From contig SMSO01000007.1 of NCBI GenBank assembly GCA_004764695.1, forward strand, positions 832,001 through 896,000: DNA of 64,000 nt, given 5' to 3'. The notes under the pieces were generated by a model. The model was not told the origin of the DNA. It worked only from the letters and a program-made list of their open reading frames with translations, and searched no databases. This DNA is from Schizochytrium sp. TIO01. Taxonomy: Eukaryota > Sar > Bigyra > Thraustochytrida > Thraustochytriidae. The position numbers and the translations under genes were made by a program. Positions 24,201 to 34,375 of this stretch are shown here, piece by piece. How positions within the stretch are numbered: the first letter of the stretch is position 1; the number at the start of each line of letters is the position of its first letter.

Positions 24201-25822
24201 CATCAAGTAACGCACATGAACTTGCTGACTCTCAGGATGCGAAGACGTCTGAAGAAGGTGACGAAGCAATCTTGGTGTGGACATCAAGGTGGGTAGATGC
24301 AGCAATGGGTTTTCTGAAACAATATCCCTGCGATAATCATATCAAGGCAAAATCGTTCGCACTAATGACCATGTCGCTTCGGCAACATGACTGGACACGC
24401 CTGTGGCGCAACCATCCAGAATCAAGCCTATCAGAGGATATGTGGCCTTGGGTGCCATCTGTAGTTAATGTGCTTGCCAACAGCCTGGATGAAATGGCAC
24501 CAAAGTCCCTGTCTCGAGCAAGTGCATATCAGAACGGTCACGCTGTTGAAGATGTAGCAAGCATTCGCGGGGTCTTGAGCACAATCATTGAATTAGTTCT
24601 ACCAGCGGGATTTGAAAGGCAGCATGACCTCCTCTTACATCTCAAGTTTGCTCATCAACATTCTTTAAACGCTGAGAGTGCTGGTAATACAATGGCTCAC
24701 ATAGTTGTACATGGAAAACCTCAGCATGTACGGGAGCTACACCTTTCAGAAAGCGTTAGTCAGTTTTCTCCGTGGGGTGTTTCGTTTGTGTCTTCAAAAG
24801 ACGCCTTTCGTATCGGTAAAATGAAGAAAAACCCTCGTTTGAGTCTGGGTGCAACACGAAATCAGAATCATGCACATTTATCTAAACGAGGTTGGACTAT
24901 AAGTTTTTGGGCCCGGTGTGAGTCAAGCGGATATAATAGTCTTGTAGGCGATGCTCATGTAAACAATGAAGCTGCCCAAGGGTCTCGGTCGCTGCATGTC
25001 TTAGCTAGCGCGTCTAATGGAGACTTTCCAGTCGCGGCACTCGCTACTCCGGACGGAATTGAATTAGGCTGCATGGAAACGGTGACCGAAAAAGATCAAG
25101 ATGATGTGTTCACTCAGCTACAGCAACGGTTTGAATTATTTTCCTTGGCAGGAAAGTCACGATCATCCTCTATTGATCGACACAGCAGATGGCATGGATC
25201 TGGGTTTGCTATAGATCGCTTGGTGCCTGGGTGGCATCATTTTGTGGTTGTTAGTGATGGAGAGTCTACACGTTTTTTTATGGACTCTTCGCAGCAGGGT
25301 GAAACTGTACATTATGCGACGCAGGGTGCGGACTTGCAGATGCTTGGTAATTCACTCAGTCTCCAACATGGGTTTTTAACAAACTGGATTGTCGCAGACT
25401 TTCGCTTGTATGGAACAGCCATCCCTCCTGCAACCATAGCTGCGTCCCCTGTGCGGGTAGCTTTCAATAGGCGTCCCTGGGAAATGTGTAACGCCGAAGA
25501 CCTTGCACATGAGGTTGCACGGGATCGTTTAGGTGCTCTGATTATGGGGTCTCTACTTGCGGCAATCGAATTTGACGCTGTGGAGATTCGCCACTACGCC
25601 GCTGAGGTTCTTATGTTTTTAGCAGCACAACGCTGCAATCTCGCAAGAATTGTCGCTGCTTCGGGAACAAGAACCCTAGACAAGTATAGCAACATCAGCG
25701 CAGGTATGAATTCGTCATGGAAACAAGAACATAACAAAAGTTGTCAGCCTGGCAGTTACATTTGTGAGTTTGGAGCTTTTACTCAAAGTACCTTGTTACA
25801 GGTATTGATGAAAATTCAGTAA
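21299..25822 (+). CDS. Large helical-repeat protein with LamG/ConA-like domain
   Basis: A 1507-residue protein. It starts MGVAESTE, which fits the N-myristoylation pattern (Gly2, Ser6), so membrane tethering is possible. A poly-Ser run (residues ~58-78) and other Ser-rich linkers follow. Residues ~200-1150 look like alpha-helical ARM/HEAT-type repeats with disordered acidic loops. Residues ~1195-1380 form a concanavalin/LamG-like beta-sandwich: GWTISFWAR, then GWHHFVVVSDG...FFMD, then VADFRLYGTAI. Helical repeats resume to the end. ARM, ConA-like, ARM is the order at the front of BEACH proteins such as neurobeachin, but no PH, BEACH or WD40 region follows. The end is uncertain: a GTGAGT after GSYI and an AG at TTACAG would allow a 38-nt intron and a different short tail. 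The poly-Ser DNA (21475-21533) is TCN-rich and likely length-variable. Confidence 0.75.
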   Translation: MGVAESTEASGSNVGAREGLPPRPSRHGTEELPFMGRQANVPPQNLAGAAAFKSLDISTSSSSSSSSSSSSSSSSSSSWPSKSSKLLRSPGSIKAHQLSTLVPTTTSNNNQAVMTPGNTGLAVNMGTSYGVKHGMKNKGFLSRQSSDGSDGETRASQSVQSSRSRASSSSSSSTSNSKLSFPWLAPNFLGSSVDAVEAAQEAKVSAVQLAIGNPALWIDDESLATKIAQLHALDEVSAAMVEAGPQGLTEISDDFLQLLFAVFLNSDSTEAQLKGSRLLWLILSGVNPGWEPEDFPPRGIPTTLMSSETQRSVAMIDEAMINGTETRFFPYALLPLILSSNEEVVCYSTACLCLILGRQKIPCLFDDHADDLDRLVHALASNSMSADQRIQLVSISTLTSIAADRSVNQAMTGAGTIDNLVAVLNRDESTSSVVCAASICLRLLVQQCASEALPLLLKPAPSGTPGICVVLCRLHDFFFETANVRRRSAASKSSIMDSLIIAGISLRSPSLFALMTSNKVTSLNIIPLALKALDFVKTKQHNLNCTAILSELLLDLFQHHSCMVEVLLGGRVDAIKSALDLSSECAYKNMPLSPDELEQCRTERTMGANKVILQLAEFLSVITDDAALRIDATKVVQSVLLPKIWIGLHSCLAASDSSEFATANGHHATRRFALAAITFLALREEWAYEVFRFRQAAMVTRLLDLGHALYSLCASAMSRERIRPYVSSTESKGHGSFSSNNSFDVDGDHETIADAVAAIVAGSNSSNNTSDDVHICSSIEESIEPEQETDDKHEKASRLFFATICVSLHLVTRALSSLAMYDQIIQKQASHDRLLISLWKYFALVGHDDLSFPVSWDLLCSVHPNNHILKNLCMEHKSLTGPPSKSYCDAPTLSVTAVDEKDGQSLSNNQAEAENFNTNANVFTDQQKSSENCRKRNLVLNAITVEASLGKALVQTRFHGRLSNSLITSSNAHELADSQDAKTSEEGDEAILVWTSRWVDAAMGFLKQYPCDNHIKAKSFALMTMSLRQHDWTRLWRNHPESSLSEDMWPWVPSVVNVLANSLDEMAPKSLSRASAYQNGHAVEDVASIRGVLSTIIELVLPAGFERQHDLLLHLKFAHQHSLNAESAGNTMAHIVVHGKPQHVRELHLSESVSQFSPWGVSFVSSKDAFRIGKMKKNPRLSLGATRNQNHAHLSKRGWTISFWARCESSGYNSLVGDAHVNNEAAQGSRSLHVLASASNGDFPVAALATPDGIELGCMETVTEKDQDDVFTQLQQRFELFSLAGKSRSSSIDRHSRWHGSGFAIDRLVPGWHHFVVVSDGESTRFFMDSSQQGETVHYATQGADLQMLGNSLSLQHGFLTNWIVADFRLYGTAIPPATIAASPVRVAFNRRPWEMCNAEDLAHEVARDRLGALIMGSLLAAIEFDAVEIRHYAAEVLMFLAAQRCNLARIVAASGTRTLDKYSNISAGMNSSWKQEHNKSCQPGSYICEFGAFTQSTLLQVLMKIQ

Positions 25823-27041
25823 ATCCTCACAAGAAGGGATGTTTTCATGCTGATTAGCTTATCATCCTGACCTGAAAGAACTGTGGGCCTTACTTTTAAA
25901 GCTGAGGTAAAATATTTTTGCATGATGCATTACTATCAAGCTTTGCCCGTCTCTTTGTCGTACTCCTAGTTGGTGATAAGTCAGGACACCTTTTTACGTC
26001 TTTGCTGTGATTTCTGAACCTATATACGTATGATGAAAAGTCAAGATCTACTAGGGTACAATGGAGATATTTATCGATCTATGTTTTTTTATTTAAGTTG
26101 CTAGTATTTTTATCCGGATTTTGCACCTTTTTATTGTATCAAGACTTGAAATAGACGTTAAAATTGACCTTGCTAGAGTAGGTTTACCTTTTCCCTGAAG
26201 CAGTGATATATCAAAATTCCTTGGCCGGTCGCTGTAAGTTTTTGAGCTTCCTTGTAATTGAACTAGATGATTTTTTTCTTCACAGATTTGAACATGTTGC
26301 AGTAATACGCAAATACTCTTAAGCCTCGGCTGGTGGTCACAAGATGTCTGAGATACTTATTTGTAGTTGAACTACCTATGCCTGTCTCCTTTTTAAATTT
26401 CAAATTTGGTGTCTACTAGCCTGACACTAACTTATGGTGATGATGAATGAAAAGTGTGTTGTTGATGTATTTGGTAGGATCATTTGGCCGTAAAATATAA
26501 CATGAGACATTGGTTGTACATTCTTCACGGTTGCATTTACTATGGCTTATATTCGCTCCGGCCACTACTTAGTTAGCATCCGCCCCGAAGAAATCACTCC
26601 ATTATTCGGTCTTATCTAGCAGTTGCGTGGGCCTCACCATCAAAGGTTAGTTCCTCCTCTTTCGTTACCAAGTACGCGCTTCAACAACTCCAACGTTTTC
26701 CAATTTCCCGCTAAATCAAGAGCCGACATCTTGAAACTTTCACAAGAATTATATTAAGCGAGCGAGTGATTATATCAACTCGAATGCATACGCCTGCAAG
26801 TGCCATTTTATGAACAAGCTGATCAAAAATGCCTTACAGAAAACGTCTTGAAAATGTTTTGGCAAAACAAGTTTGCCATGTACAACAGAAGTGACTATTT
26901 ACCTATTTCCAAATTATGTTCACCAAACAAAATCGACTAAAATCATCTCTCTTCACCCCTGGCTAGCTCAAACCCTCAGCACAACGAAGCCGCAGTTGTC
27001 ACCAAAGCTAGAACTTTCTTTCACACTCTCGGCCCGCCACC
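25823..27041. other. AT-rich spacer before the U1-C gene
   Basis: Both strands are full of stops. A 17-codon stretch near 25857-25908 (HPDLKELWALLLKLR) looks helical and could be a remnant or missed exon of the preceding gene, but no splice combination I tried puts it in frame. Confidence 0.5.
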
Positions 27042-27473
27042 ATGCCGCGCTTCTACTGTGACTACTGCGATATGTATCTGACGCATGACTCTGCGCATGG
27101 TCGCCGCCAACACCGGCTGGGTTGGAAACATCGACAAAACTTTGGCGCGTTTTATGAGCACATCTATGCGCAGGAAGAGGCAAAGAAAGCCCAAGAGGTA
27201 GCTCAACTTCAGATGCAGCAGCAGCAGAACTACATGGCCATGCAGCAGCAGCAGCAGATGCAGATGCAGATGCAGATGCAGTCACAAATGCCACCGCAGG
27301 ATATGGATATGCAACAAATGCACGGCCACTACGCCGGAATGCCACCTTTTCAGGGAGGTCCTTATGGCTATGCAAGCTACAATAACCAGAGCAATCAGCA
27401 CCTAGCGTATAGTCAACAAGATTATGGTCAACAGCAGCAGCAACAGCAGCAGCAACAGCAGCAGCAGCAGTAG
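27042..27473 (+). CDS. SNRPC: U1 small nuclear ribonucleoprotein C (U1-C)
   Basis: A 143-residue homologue of U1-C, the U1 snRNP subunit that stabilises pairing between U1 snRNA and the 5' splice site in the nucleus. The start [17 protein letters not shown] is close to the universal U1-C N-terminus. The zinc-finger ligands are Cys6, Cys9, His24 and His30, followed by the GWKHRQNF helix start. The rest is unlike the usual Pro-rich tail: it is a Gln/Met-rich low-complexity region with QMQMQ repeats and a terminal poly-Gln run of about 13 residues encoded by CAG/CAA. The start codon sits in a strong gccaccATG context. Its presence agrees with GT-AG introns elsewhere in the window. Assignment is firm from the first 40 residues. 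Confidence 0.95.
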   Translation: MPRFYCDYCDMYLTHDSAHGRRQHRLGWKHRQNFGAFYEHIYAQEEAKKAQEVAQLQMQQQQNYMAMQQQQQMQMQMQMQSQMPPQDMDMQQMHGHYAGMPPFQGGPYGYASYNNQSNQHLAYSQQDYGQQQQQQQQQQQQQQ

Positions 27474-27479
27474 AATAAA
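27474..27479 (+). promoter_or_regulatory. AATAAA directly after the U1-C stop codon
   Basis: AATAAA begins the base after the TAG stop. It could act as a polyadenylation signal, which would give a very short 3' UTR. It may also be coincidence in AT-rich sequence. Confidence 0.3.
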
Positions 27480-28387
27480 TCATTACGGGAATTCCAAAGG
27501 TTAAACGTGGTGACGGTTATGCCATCCTACCGATATGAAAGTCGAGCATAATTTGGAGACTTTGACGCGACTTTGCATTTCAGTTGTGGGAAGTCTTGGA
27601 AGGTATGTTTTCCCTATATTGCTCTTTGGGTTGAGGCGTTTTGCATATCCTGCAAAGTATGCATAGTTTGGAACAGTGCCTTGGTCCTGTATATCCAAGG
27701 GACGACGCCAAGCTCAAAGCTCAAACATACTTTGTGCAGCTTATCAAAGCAGCGTTTAAAGCTTAAAGGGCTTTTTCCCTATGGGTATTACCTCTAAGAA
27801 AATCTATGAAACGTGATGAGGCGGCACAACTAATCGAACTAGATTTGCTGAGGGTTAATTAGCACCAAGACAAGTAACAACCTACTGGAGTTTGATGAAC
27901 ACAATGTAGAAGAATAACCTGAAGCGAGGGTGGGATAATTCCCCTTATATATACTAGGTCACCGTATGATACAAGGTATCTTTGTTTGTATTTAAATCGT
28001 CTTTATTGACTTTATTTTGATACTTTTAGGGATGTAAGATAGATGGGTAACATTCCTATGCGAGATAAAAGATTTTACAAACGAAGAACAACGCTACTAC
28101 ATGCATGAAACTATTCAATGCAGTACAACGTTAATCTCAGCAGACCATATGGTAGTTCAACTAAAGCGAGGGCAAGTAGAATACTAATAAAATTATAACG
28201 TGAATTTTATTTTAAATGGTATGAGTATACAGTCAGGCCAAGGGCGCTAAATTTGCAGATACGTTTGATTTGATGGACAACTGTTGCAATAAAATTGGAC
28301 AAAAGAACTTAAATCAAATTATGGACCTGATCGAACGTCAAACAGGTGTTATGCATATTATAGTTTTCTGTCTCTCTCGACATGCAG
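27480..28387. other. Convergent spacer between U1-C and SDR genes
   Basis: No gene is supported. The AT-rich sequence should hold the 3' ends of the two convergent genes. Confidence 0.5.
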
Positions 28388-29344
28388 TTATTCACTCTGG
28401 TTCTTCATGATCTCGCGGGCATCCGCCATGAGCTTGGGTGCCTTAGCGACAGTAATGTTGCGAAAAGTACCCGGCATGTATGTAGCAAGGTAGGCGAAGA
28501 TCTTTTCACGAGCACTGCCAAACATCCAGACCTCATACCGACAGCTGGAGATAGTCGCAAGGTAAAGCTCAGCGCAACGCTCCACTTTCATGCCATTGTC
28601 AATGTTCTTGTCAGCACCATTGAATTTCCTATCAGCAGTTGTTGTCACTGCATTTCGAGCGACGTTTGTACGAACGCTGCCTGGACAGATATTGGTTACA
28701 TGGATGTTATGAGGTGCAAGCTCCAAGCGGAGTGCGTCGAAGTGACCAATAATGGCAAACTTGGCCGCAGAGTACGCAGTGCGCATAGGCGTGCCAATCT
28801 TGCCGGCTAGTGAACTCGTGTTTACAATATGCCCCGATTTGCGCTCAATCATGCCGGGCAACACAAGTTTTGTGAGTTTGGCATAAGACAGGAAGTCGAC
28901 AGTCATTACCTTTGTGTCCACAGAAAAGTCCGCATCTTCAGCAAATGCGCGGGTGGAGATGCCACCATTGTTCACGAGGATGTCTATGCGACCAAAAGAA
29001 GCAAGTGCTTTGGAGGCCACGTCTTCGAGACTGTCGAGATCGCCAAGGTCGCAGGCTACCACAGCAGTTTCAGCACCTTTAAGCTGCTCAGCAAGATTTT
29101 CCAGAGGTTCTGTGCTTCGTGAAGAGAGAATAATCTTCACGCCAACATTAAGTGCTGCCAGCTGCCTTGCAAGCTCGGCACCGATTCCGCTGCTTGCGCC
29201 TGTGATCCACACAACCTTATCCTGATAGTAGTTTTTATCGCAGCGTGAAAGGCTTGAGCCCACATCTGCGTCAAGACCTGCAACTACGCCCACTCCAACA
29301 AGTGCAGCAGCTGCTGTCGCCACACGGCGCTGCCAAGGCTCCAT
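28388..29344 (-). CDS. Short-chain dehydrogenase/reductase, DHRS7-like, membrane-anchored
   Basis: A 318-residue classical SDR, an NAD(P)(H)-dependent oxidoreductase. The ATG at 29344 gives MEPWQRRVATAAAALVGVGV, a short hydrophobic N-terminal anchor (~8-24) as in ER-membrane SDRs. The Rossmann fold shows TGASSGIG at 48-55, an acidic CDLGD cofactor loop and NNGG near 124. Catalytic residues are Ser178, Tyr191 and Lys195 (YSAAK), with the usual 13-residue Ser-Tyr spacing, followed by CPGSVRTN. The helix that normally supplies the fourth catalytic Asn reads VDFLSYAKL, with Asp where Asn is usual. The overall order fits the DHRS7 group (lipid, retinoid or steroid substrates), but the substrate cannot be predicted. 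The reading frame extends three codons upstream only through non-ATG codons. Confidence 0.9.
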   Translation of the reverse strand: MEPWQRRVATAAAALVGVGVVAGLDADVGSSLSRCDKNYYQDKVVWITGASSGIGAELARQLAALNVGVKIILSSRSTEPLENLAEQLKGAETAVVACDLGDLDSLEDVASKALASFGRIDILVNNGGISTRAFAEDADFSVDTKVMTVDFLSYAKLTKLVLPGMIERKSGHIVNTSSLAGKIGTPMRTAYSAAKFAIIGHFDALRLELAPHNIHVTNICPGSVRTNVARNAVTTTADRKFNGADKNIDNGMKVERCAELYLATISSCRYEVWMFGSAREKIFAYLATYMPGTFRNITVAKAPKLMADAREIMKNQSE

Positions 29345-30826
29345 TCTTATCAAGCTGCTTTATTGCTTCGATATCAACACTCTCGGAGTCTACACGCAAT
29401 TGAGGATCTGCTTTGGAGCGGACTGGAACTAGAGATCTGCATCGTCAGCCTAAAAACCATCTTTTTTAATCCTTTAACTCTTAGGTGTCCTAGTTAATGT
29501 AAAAGCTAGGGAGTTCTTCTGGTATCTAATCTACCCTAGTAGAGGCTATGCTGAGTCTCTTTGTTTTGTTAAAGTACTTAATGGAGTAAGTAATGCAAGA
29601 TAATGGGCGGACTGCAGAGCTTGTAGTTTGGACAGTGTTAGAAGCCAATAAGTACAACAACAATCGCAAGATAGAGCTCTCACGAGTGTTTAGGCCAACT
29701 TTCGCTGGAATGTCAGTAACATTATCTTTTTTCATAAATTTCTAGGACCAAAGTACCAGGGAAAAACACTCTTCTAATAAGAATCAGAAAAATGCACTAA
29801 TCTGGAACCTCACTCAATTGAGGGTGGGAGGTATGATGTAAAATGGACTCAAGAGAGGGATGCGGGCGATGTAAAGTCAAGTTAGCTCTCGGGCACATGT
29901 ATGAGAAAATACTACTCTGAAAATCCAAAACTACTCAAAAATATGATTTATCGTGGAACCCATGTCAATGAGGTATTGTTCGCAAGTCACACTAGCGTCA
30001 GCCAATCATTAGCGACAGCCGTGAAAACTGCTTACAGCCTGATAAATCTGCTTTTACAACATTCAAACATGGGGTGTTTGGAACAGTATTTTGTTAATGG
30101 AGATTGAAAAACAAAACAAAACATCTCTATTGTTCGGGTCTGCTGGGCGTTATCTTTTTTCTTCCAAAAGATAAGGTTCTTATAGAGGCAGTAAACTGCC
30201 TTCCTTCTTGTATTTTTGCCAGACAAGCAAGACAATGCACCTTTTGAGAAAGATATAAAAAATGGTTGGTGCTCTTCAACTAAAGTTTTTGACAAATTGC
30301 TAGCAAATAAAGTTCACCATTTCGCTTTATGCTGCAATATCAATGTAGCTTCTGACAAGTTGCTAGTAACGAGCTTCAAAACAATATGTAAACCTTGACT
30401 TTTGAAGAAATTAGACATGCATTCTTTTAAAAAGAAATTAAACAAAGTCGCCTTGGACAGCTCAGGGATAACCAAGCAAGGAAACAACACACACATTCTC
30501 CCATCAAGGGTGCGCACATGAGACAAGTTTTAAACATAATAAATTATAGAGTGGAGGTCAATATAGCGTATCTATCTACGTGGTATCTATTTTAGTAAAA
30601 CAAGAAGATGTATGAGTTCAATTATATTAGGCATACTGGTTGATATATTGTTTTTGCATGTGAAGGAATGGAAATCAACGGAGTTGACTAGCTTGTGATG
30701 AAGGATTCTTGTTCACGAAATTAGTTAAAGTTAGAACTTTCGCCAACAGTGAATCATCTTTGAGATGGTATTTAATCTGTGTGATTTAAGATGATCATAT
30801 ATTCTTTGTCAAGAGAGAAAGCCTCT
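29345..30826. other. AT-rich spacer between two minus-strand genes
   Basis: No gene is supported. Small open frames near 29.9-30.5 kb are mutually overlapping and featureless. Confidence 0.5.
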
Positions 30827-31759
30827 TTAGTCCTTCTTCGCCTTTGCAGGCGCGGGCGCCGAAAGGCCTGCAAGGACGGCGCCAAAGAGTAGGGCTCCGG
30901 CGCAAACACCGTGGAAAACAACACCAGTGTTGAACATATCCCGAAGAGCAAGAATGGTGCTCTCATCCGAGCCAGAAACATTTTCGAGACCCATGTGAAT
31001 GTAAAAGTCGACTGCACCGATACCGACATGGAAGATGAAGGTGAGCAATAGTGCAACGCTAGTCGGCTTCAATGTGTGCAAGAGGGCATTTGCTGTGAGA
31101 ACCTGGACGTTGTAGATGGTATGAATAAGCTGCAGGAACTGCAAGCCAAGAGGAGTAAGTACCTTGGTTACGCTAAATCCTGGTGTGTTGGCGTCTGCGC
31201 CGGGTGCCATCCTCTCAAAGAAGTATTCAGATCCCATGAGTGCAAAAAATGTCACCGTGCTCTCAATGGTGATCATAGTGTACAAAATAAGAGAGGCAAT
31301 GCGGGAGCTGGTGCGGCGGAGGCCCTCACGCTTTGATCCCGCGAACATGAGGCCAACGAAGTTAAGTGCGAGCACAACTTTATTGGCGAGATCCCCCATT
31401 TCAATACCTTCTGCGTGAAGAGCTGACAGGTCTCCTGAGTCGCGCATAAGTTTGGTGTCGCGGTCGAACGTAAGCACCAGCGCGATATGTGGAATGAGCA
31501 TGGCCATGAAGCCGAGTTTGGTGTCTCCGAGCATGAAGATAGTCAGGCCCAAGACTAGCTGCGCAAGGCCTGCAGAGCGCACAACGTACTCAGTAAACAT
31601 GGTTCCCGATTCATCTTTGCTCAGATACCCGAGTGTTTTGCCTCCGAAAACGCGAGTTTCGAGCTCGCTGTACCCGAAGAGATTGAAGCCACCATGGGCC
31701 ACCTCAAAGGCCGCCAGCGAGTAGTACAGCAGCTTGCTCACGACAGACTTTAGCGACAT
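30827..31759 (-). CDS. Multi-pass membrane protein, unknown family
   Basis: A 310-residue protein with about seven or eight hydrophobic segments. They include LLYYSLAAFEVAHGGFNLFG, SAGLAQLVLGLTIFMLG, FMAMLIPHIALVLTF, KVVLALNFVGLMFAG, SLILYTMITIESTVTFFALM, FLQLIHTIYNVQVLTANALL, LLLTFIFHVGIGAVDFYIHM and VVFHGVCAGALLFGAVLAGL. It ends in KAKKD, which fits the KxKxx form of the COPI-dependent ER-retrieval signal if the C-terminus is cytosolic. Helices 1-4 and 5-8 may be a loose internal duplication. I do not recognise the family, and no catalytic motif is visible. The ATG at 31759 is the first in frame and opens directly into helix 1. Confidence 0.75.
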   Translation of the reverse strand: MSLKSVVSKLLYYSLAAFEVAHGGFNLFGYSELETRVFGGKTLGYLSKDESGTMFTEYVVRSAGLAQLVLGLTIFMLGDTKLGFMAMLIPHIALVLTFDRDTKLMRDSGDLSALHAEGIEMGDLANKVVLALNFVGLMFAGSKREGLRRTSSRIASLILYTMITIESTVTFFALMGSEYFFERMAPGADANTPGFSVTKVLTPLGLQFLQLIHTIYNVQVLTANALLHTLKPTSVALLLTFIFHVGIGAVDFYIHMGLENVSGSDESTILALRDMFNTGVVFHGVCAGALLFGAVLAGLSAPAPAKAKKD

Positions 31760-32291
31760 GTTGAGCCAAACCCACGCCTCACTTTGTGTGCCACGCTAGT
31801 CTCGTCCCAAGCCTTTCACGAAGGTGCGTCGAGTTCTGCAGCTTGAATCTCATTCTATCATCCTGAAAACTCAACAGTCATGACGTCCCTCGAATCAGAT
31901 CTTTCCATTCTTTTTCCTAACTTCGTCTTTTCGATAGGAACACGTATTGTTATCTTCTTATAACGTTACGTTACGTACGATGGGACGAAAACGTTACTTC
32001 CCTCTTCAGCCTTACGAGGGACTGCGAACGAACGAGCTTGGATGAGGAAAGGGCTCTTTGGCGAAGGTCATTGGAGGTCACAGGTGGTCGCTCTTCTCTG
32101 CACAGACTAAGAAGCGCTTCTCAGTGGATTGTCGTGAAAGTGATATGCTTTATTGGATCAAATTTAGAAGCATCTCGGTAATGAGTAGCTTTGGTTTGTG
32201 AGTCAGGACAATCTGTAGTTCGGGATGCGCTTCTTTTATAGAGAGAGGGGCAGCTCCACAACTATCCTGAGACAGTTAGTTTGCTGGATTG

Positions 32292-32732
32292 ATGCGACAA
32301 TGCCTGCGGCTTATTCACGAGGCAAATCGCAAGGATATGTATGGGTCTGCTGCGCAGTTTTCATCATTCTTAGCGGAAAGCTATATCTGCAGTCCTCTCC
32401 TCTCAAGACTAGATTGCCCGAGACATGGTCTCGAGAGGATGCTCGAAATTGTTGAAATAGGGACATGCCTACTACTTTCGAAGCTAGCAATTCGGTCTGA
32501 CAAGCAGAACGCTTCGCCAGTATGCATTCTGTATTCATTCTCTCGAGGTATCACCATCATATGTTGCATTAGTTGCAATAGCAGTTATGAACTCCAGCAG
32601 CATTGGCCGAATTGGTTGTCGGAGCATCTAAAGCGCGATCTCGCATCAGTACGATTTACCACAGAAGACCTCATTTCGCCAGCACTGTTTACGCACTCCG
32701 TCGGAGGCGGTGAGGGCGACTTCCAAAGCTAG
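32292..32732 (+). CDS. Doubtful hypothetical protein, 146 residues
   Basis: An ATG-initiated frame of 146 codons with no recognisable domain. Composition is not low-complexity and one stretch looks helical (LERMLEIVEIGTCLLLSKL), which is why it is listed. The complementary strand is also open over part of this stretch and the neighbourhood is repeat-rich, so it may be chance or an exon remnant. No function can be proposed. Confidence 0.15.
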   Translation: MRQCLRLIHEANRKDMYGSAAQFSSFLAESYICSPLLSRLDCPRHGLERMLEIVEIGTCLLLSKLAIRSDKQNASPVCILYSFSRGITIICCISCNSSYELQQHWPNWLSEHLKRDLASVRFTTEDLISPALFTHSVGGGEGDFQS

Positions 32733-33486
32733 CAAAGCATTGTGCAGCTTCGTGCGCTTCTAAGCGGGTAGCGCTCCTCAAAGCAAATAATTTTGTGGCA
32801 AACATATGCCCAAGTTATAGCTGCCCGCCGGTCGCTTGCTGATAAATAGTTGAGCAGTTGATTCATGTCGAAGCCAACTGCTCAGAGTCAGACGGCCAAA
32901 TGCGCCCCAATATGGCTGGTCTTCGCTCAACGGTCAAATGCATCAAATCCGTCAAATGCGTCATGGCTGTGAAAAGCAATCGTTGCGTGAGGAATGGACG
33001 GATGGCTGTCGAGGACGATCAATATCTGCATATCTGCGTATCGGCAATTACGAAAGCGTTGGTTGCGATAAACTTTGGAGCATCTCTCGGCAGGGAAGAG
33101 GGCAGCACACCAGTGAACTACATGTGTGATAGATAACCTGGAGATCTCTCGACTTCTCGACACCACACCGCGTAATCCGGGTGATACACATTTCAGGCAG
33201 CGAGTGCACGCATGTCTCTAGTCAGGCCTCGACGATCGAGCAAACGTCTCGATCGATCGACCTTGATCGCCACGCTGTCTCGCCTTGCAGTGAACGAATC
33301 TGCCTTTCGACCCACCGGAACAGAAGAAATTGAGAATGTTTTATTCGCCATCCAACACGAACTCCTTTTTCCACAGTATTATGTTTTTCGATGTAGTTCT
33401 GCAAAAGAAAGTAAAAATCTTGAGCACCAAAAAACGATATTTACGAATTTGTACTTATTTCCATTTGCAAAATTACAATTGTTAAA

Positions 33487-33510
33487 CAAGAAAGAAAGAA
33501 AGAAAGAAAG
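33487..33510. repeat. (GAAA)n tetranucleotide microsatellite
   Basis: About six tandem AAAG/GAAA units. Confidence 0.9.
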
Positions 33511-34037
33511 GCTTTCAAGTTCTTCTCCTTTCCTCTTCTCTTCCTTTTCCCGTTCTGTTCCTTCTTCCGCTGTTCTTTCCCCTCTCTCTCTTTCTGCTAC
33601 AGCCGTTGGCAGTAGGTAGTACTAGTAGTCATTACACTAGCACCCACCTACCGGCAGACTAGGCGGGCGCATTTCCGGACACCACAATAAAATACCGTAT
33701 TTTAATCTCAGACCCCGCCAATGCATGATTGATCGATTGTTTGTTATTGGAGGCACTTCGAGGAGGCTGCTCGTGGCCACGAGAGAGACAGCGTCGCGAG
33801 GCTTGCGAGAAACCGGTTCCTCCTTACGGGTGTTCCGAGGGTCGCCAGGCTGGGGAGCAAGCTCGCAAGGACGATTGAGCCGGAGCGGGCCTTGGAAAGG
33901 GCCTGTGCCACAGGTGCTCTCTCGCTTCGTGGCCATTCGATGGATGCCGCCAATTAATCGCACATTTTCACAGCTTTTTATAACGCGATTATAAAAACCA
34001 ATCGTCATACTAACTAAGTGTGTACAGTACATATTGT

Positions 34038-34073
34038 TTGTATGTATGTATGTATGTATGTATGTATGTATGT
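34038..34073. repeat. (TATG)n tetranucleotide microsatellite
   Basis: About nine tandem TATG units. Confidence 0.95.
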
Positions 34074-34375
34074 ACATGGATTCACATGATGGTTATAATG
34101 TGGGATAATTGTTGAGGGATTCGTCTCCAAAAACCTCATCAGCTATCTATCTGTACGAGGATGGATTGAGTTGCGACTTACGAGGAATCGCGACGAATGA
34201 TTGATTGAAGCGGAGCACTGGCGTGTCTCTTGAAGCTCTTTCGCATTTGGCGAAACGGCAGCCGCCTGAGTTTCTGCCATGGCATCACGATCGACGTGGC
34301 GGCTGAGCCTTGAGCTCGAGCATAAAGTATACTGACAAACACAATTCCTTTGGAAAGCACACACTCACTCACTCA

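Larger units (their letters stand above)
31760..34372. other. Spacer with simple repeats
   Basis: The first ~200 bases should hold the promoter of the membrane-protein gene. The rest contains a GAAA run, a TATG run and no convincing gene apart from the doubtful frame listed at 32292. Confidence 0.45.

Noticed and set aside
28382-29225. Open frames opposite the SDR gene
   Set aside because: They are antisense shadows of a gene with clear catalytic motifs.
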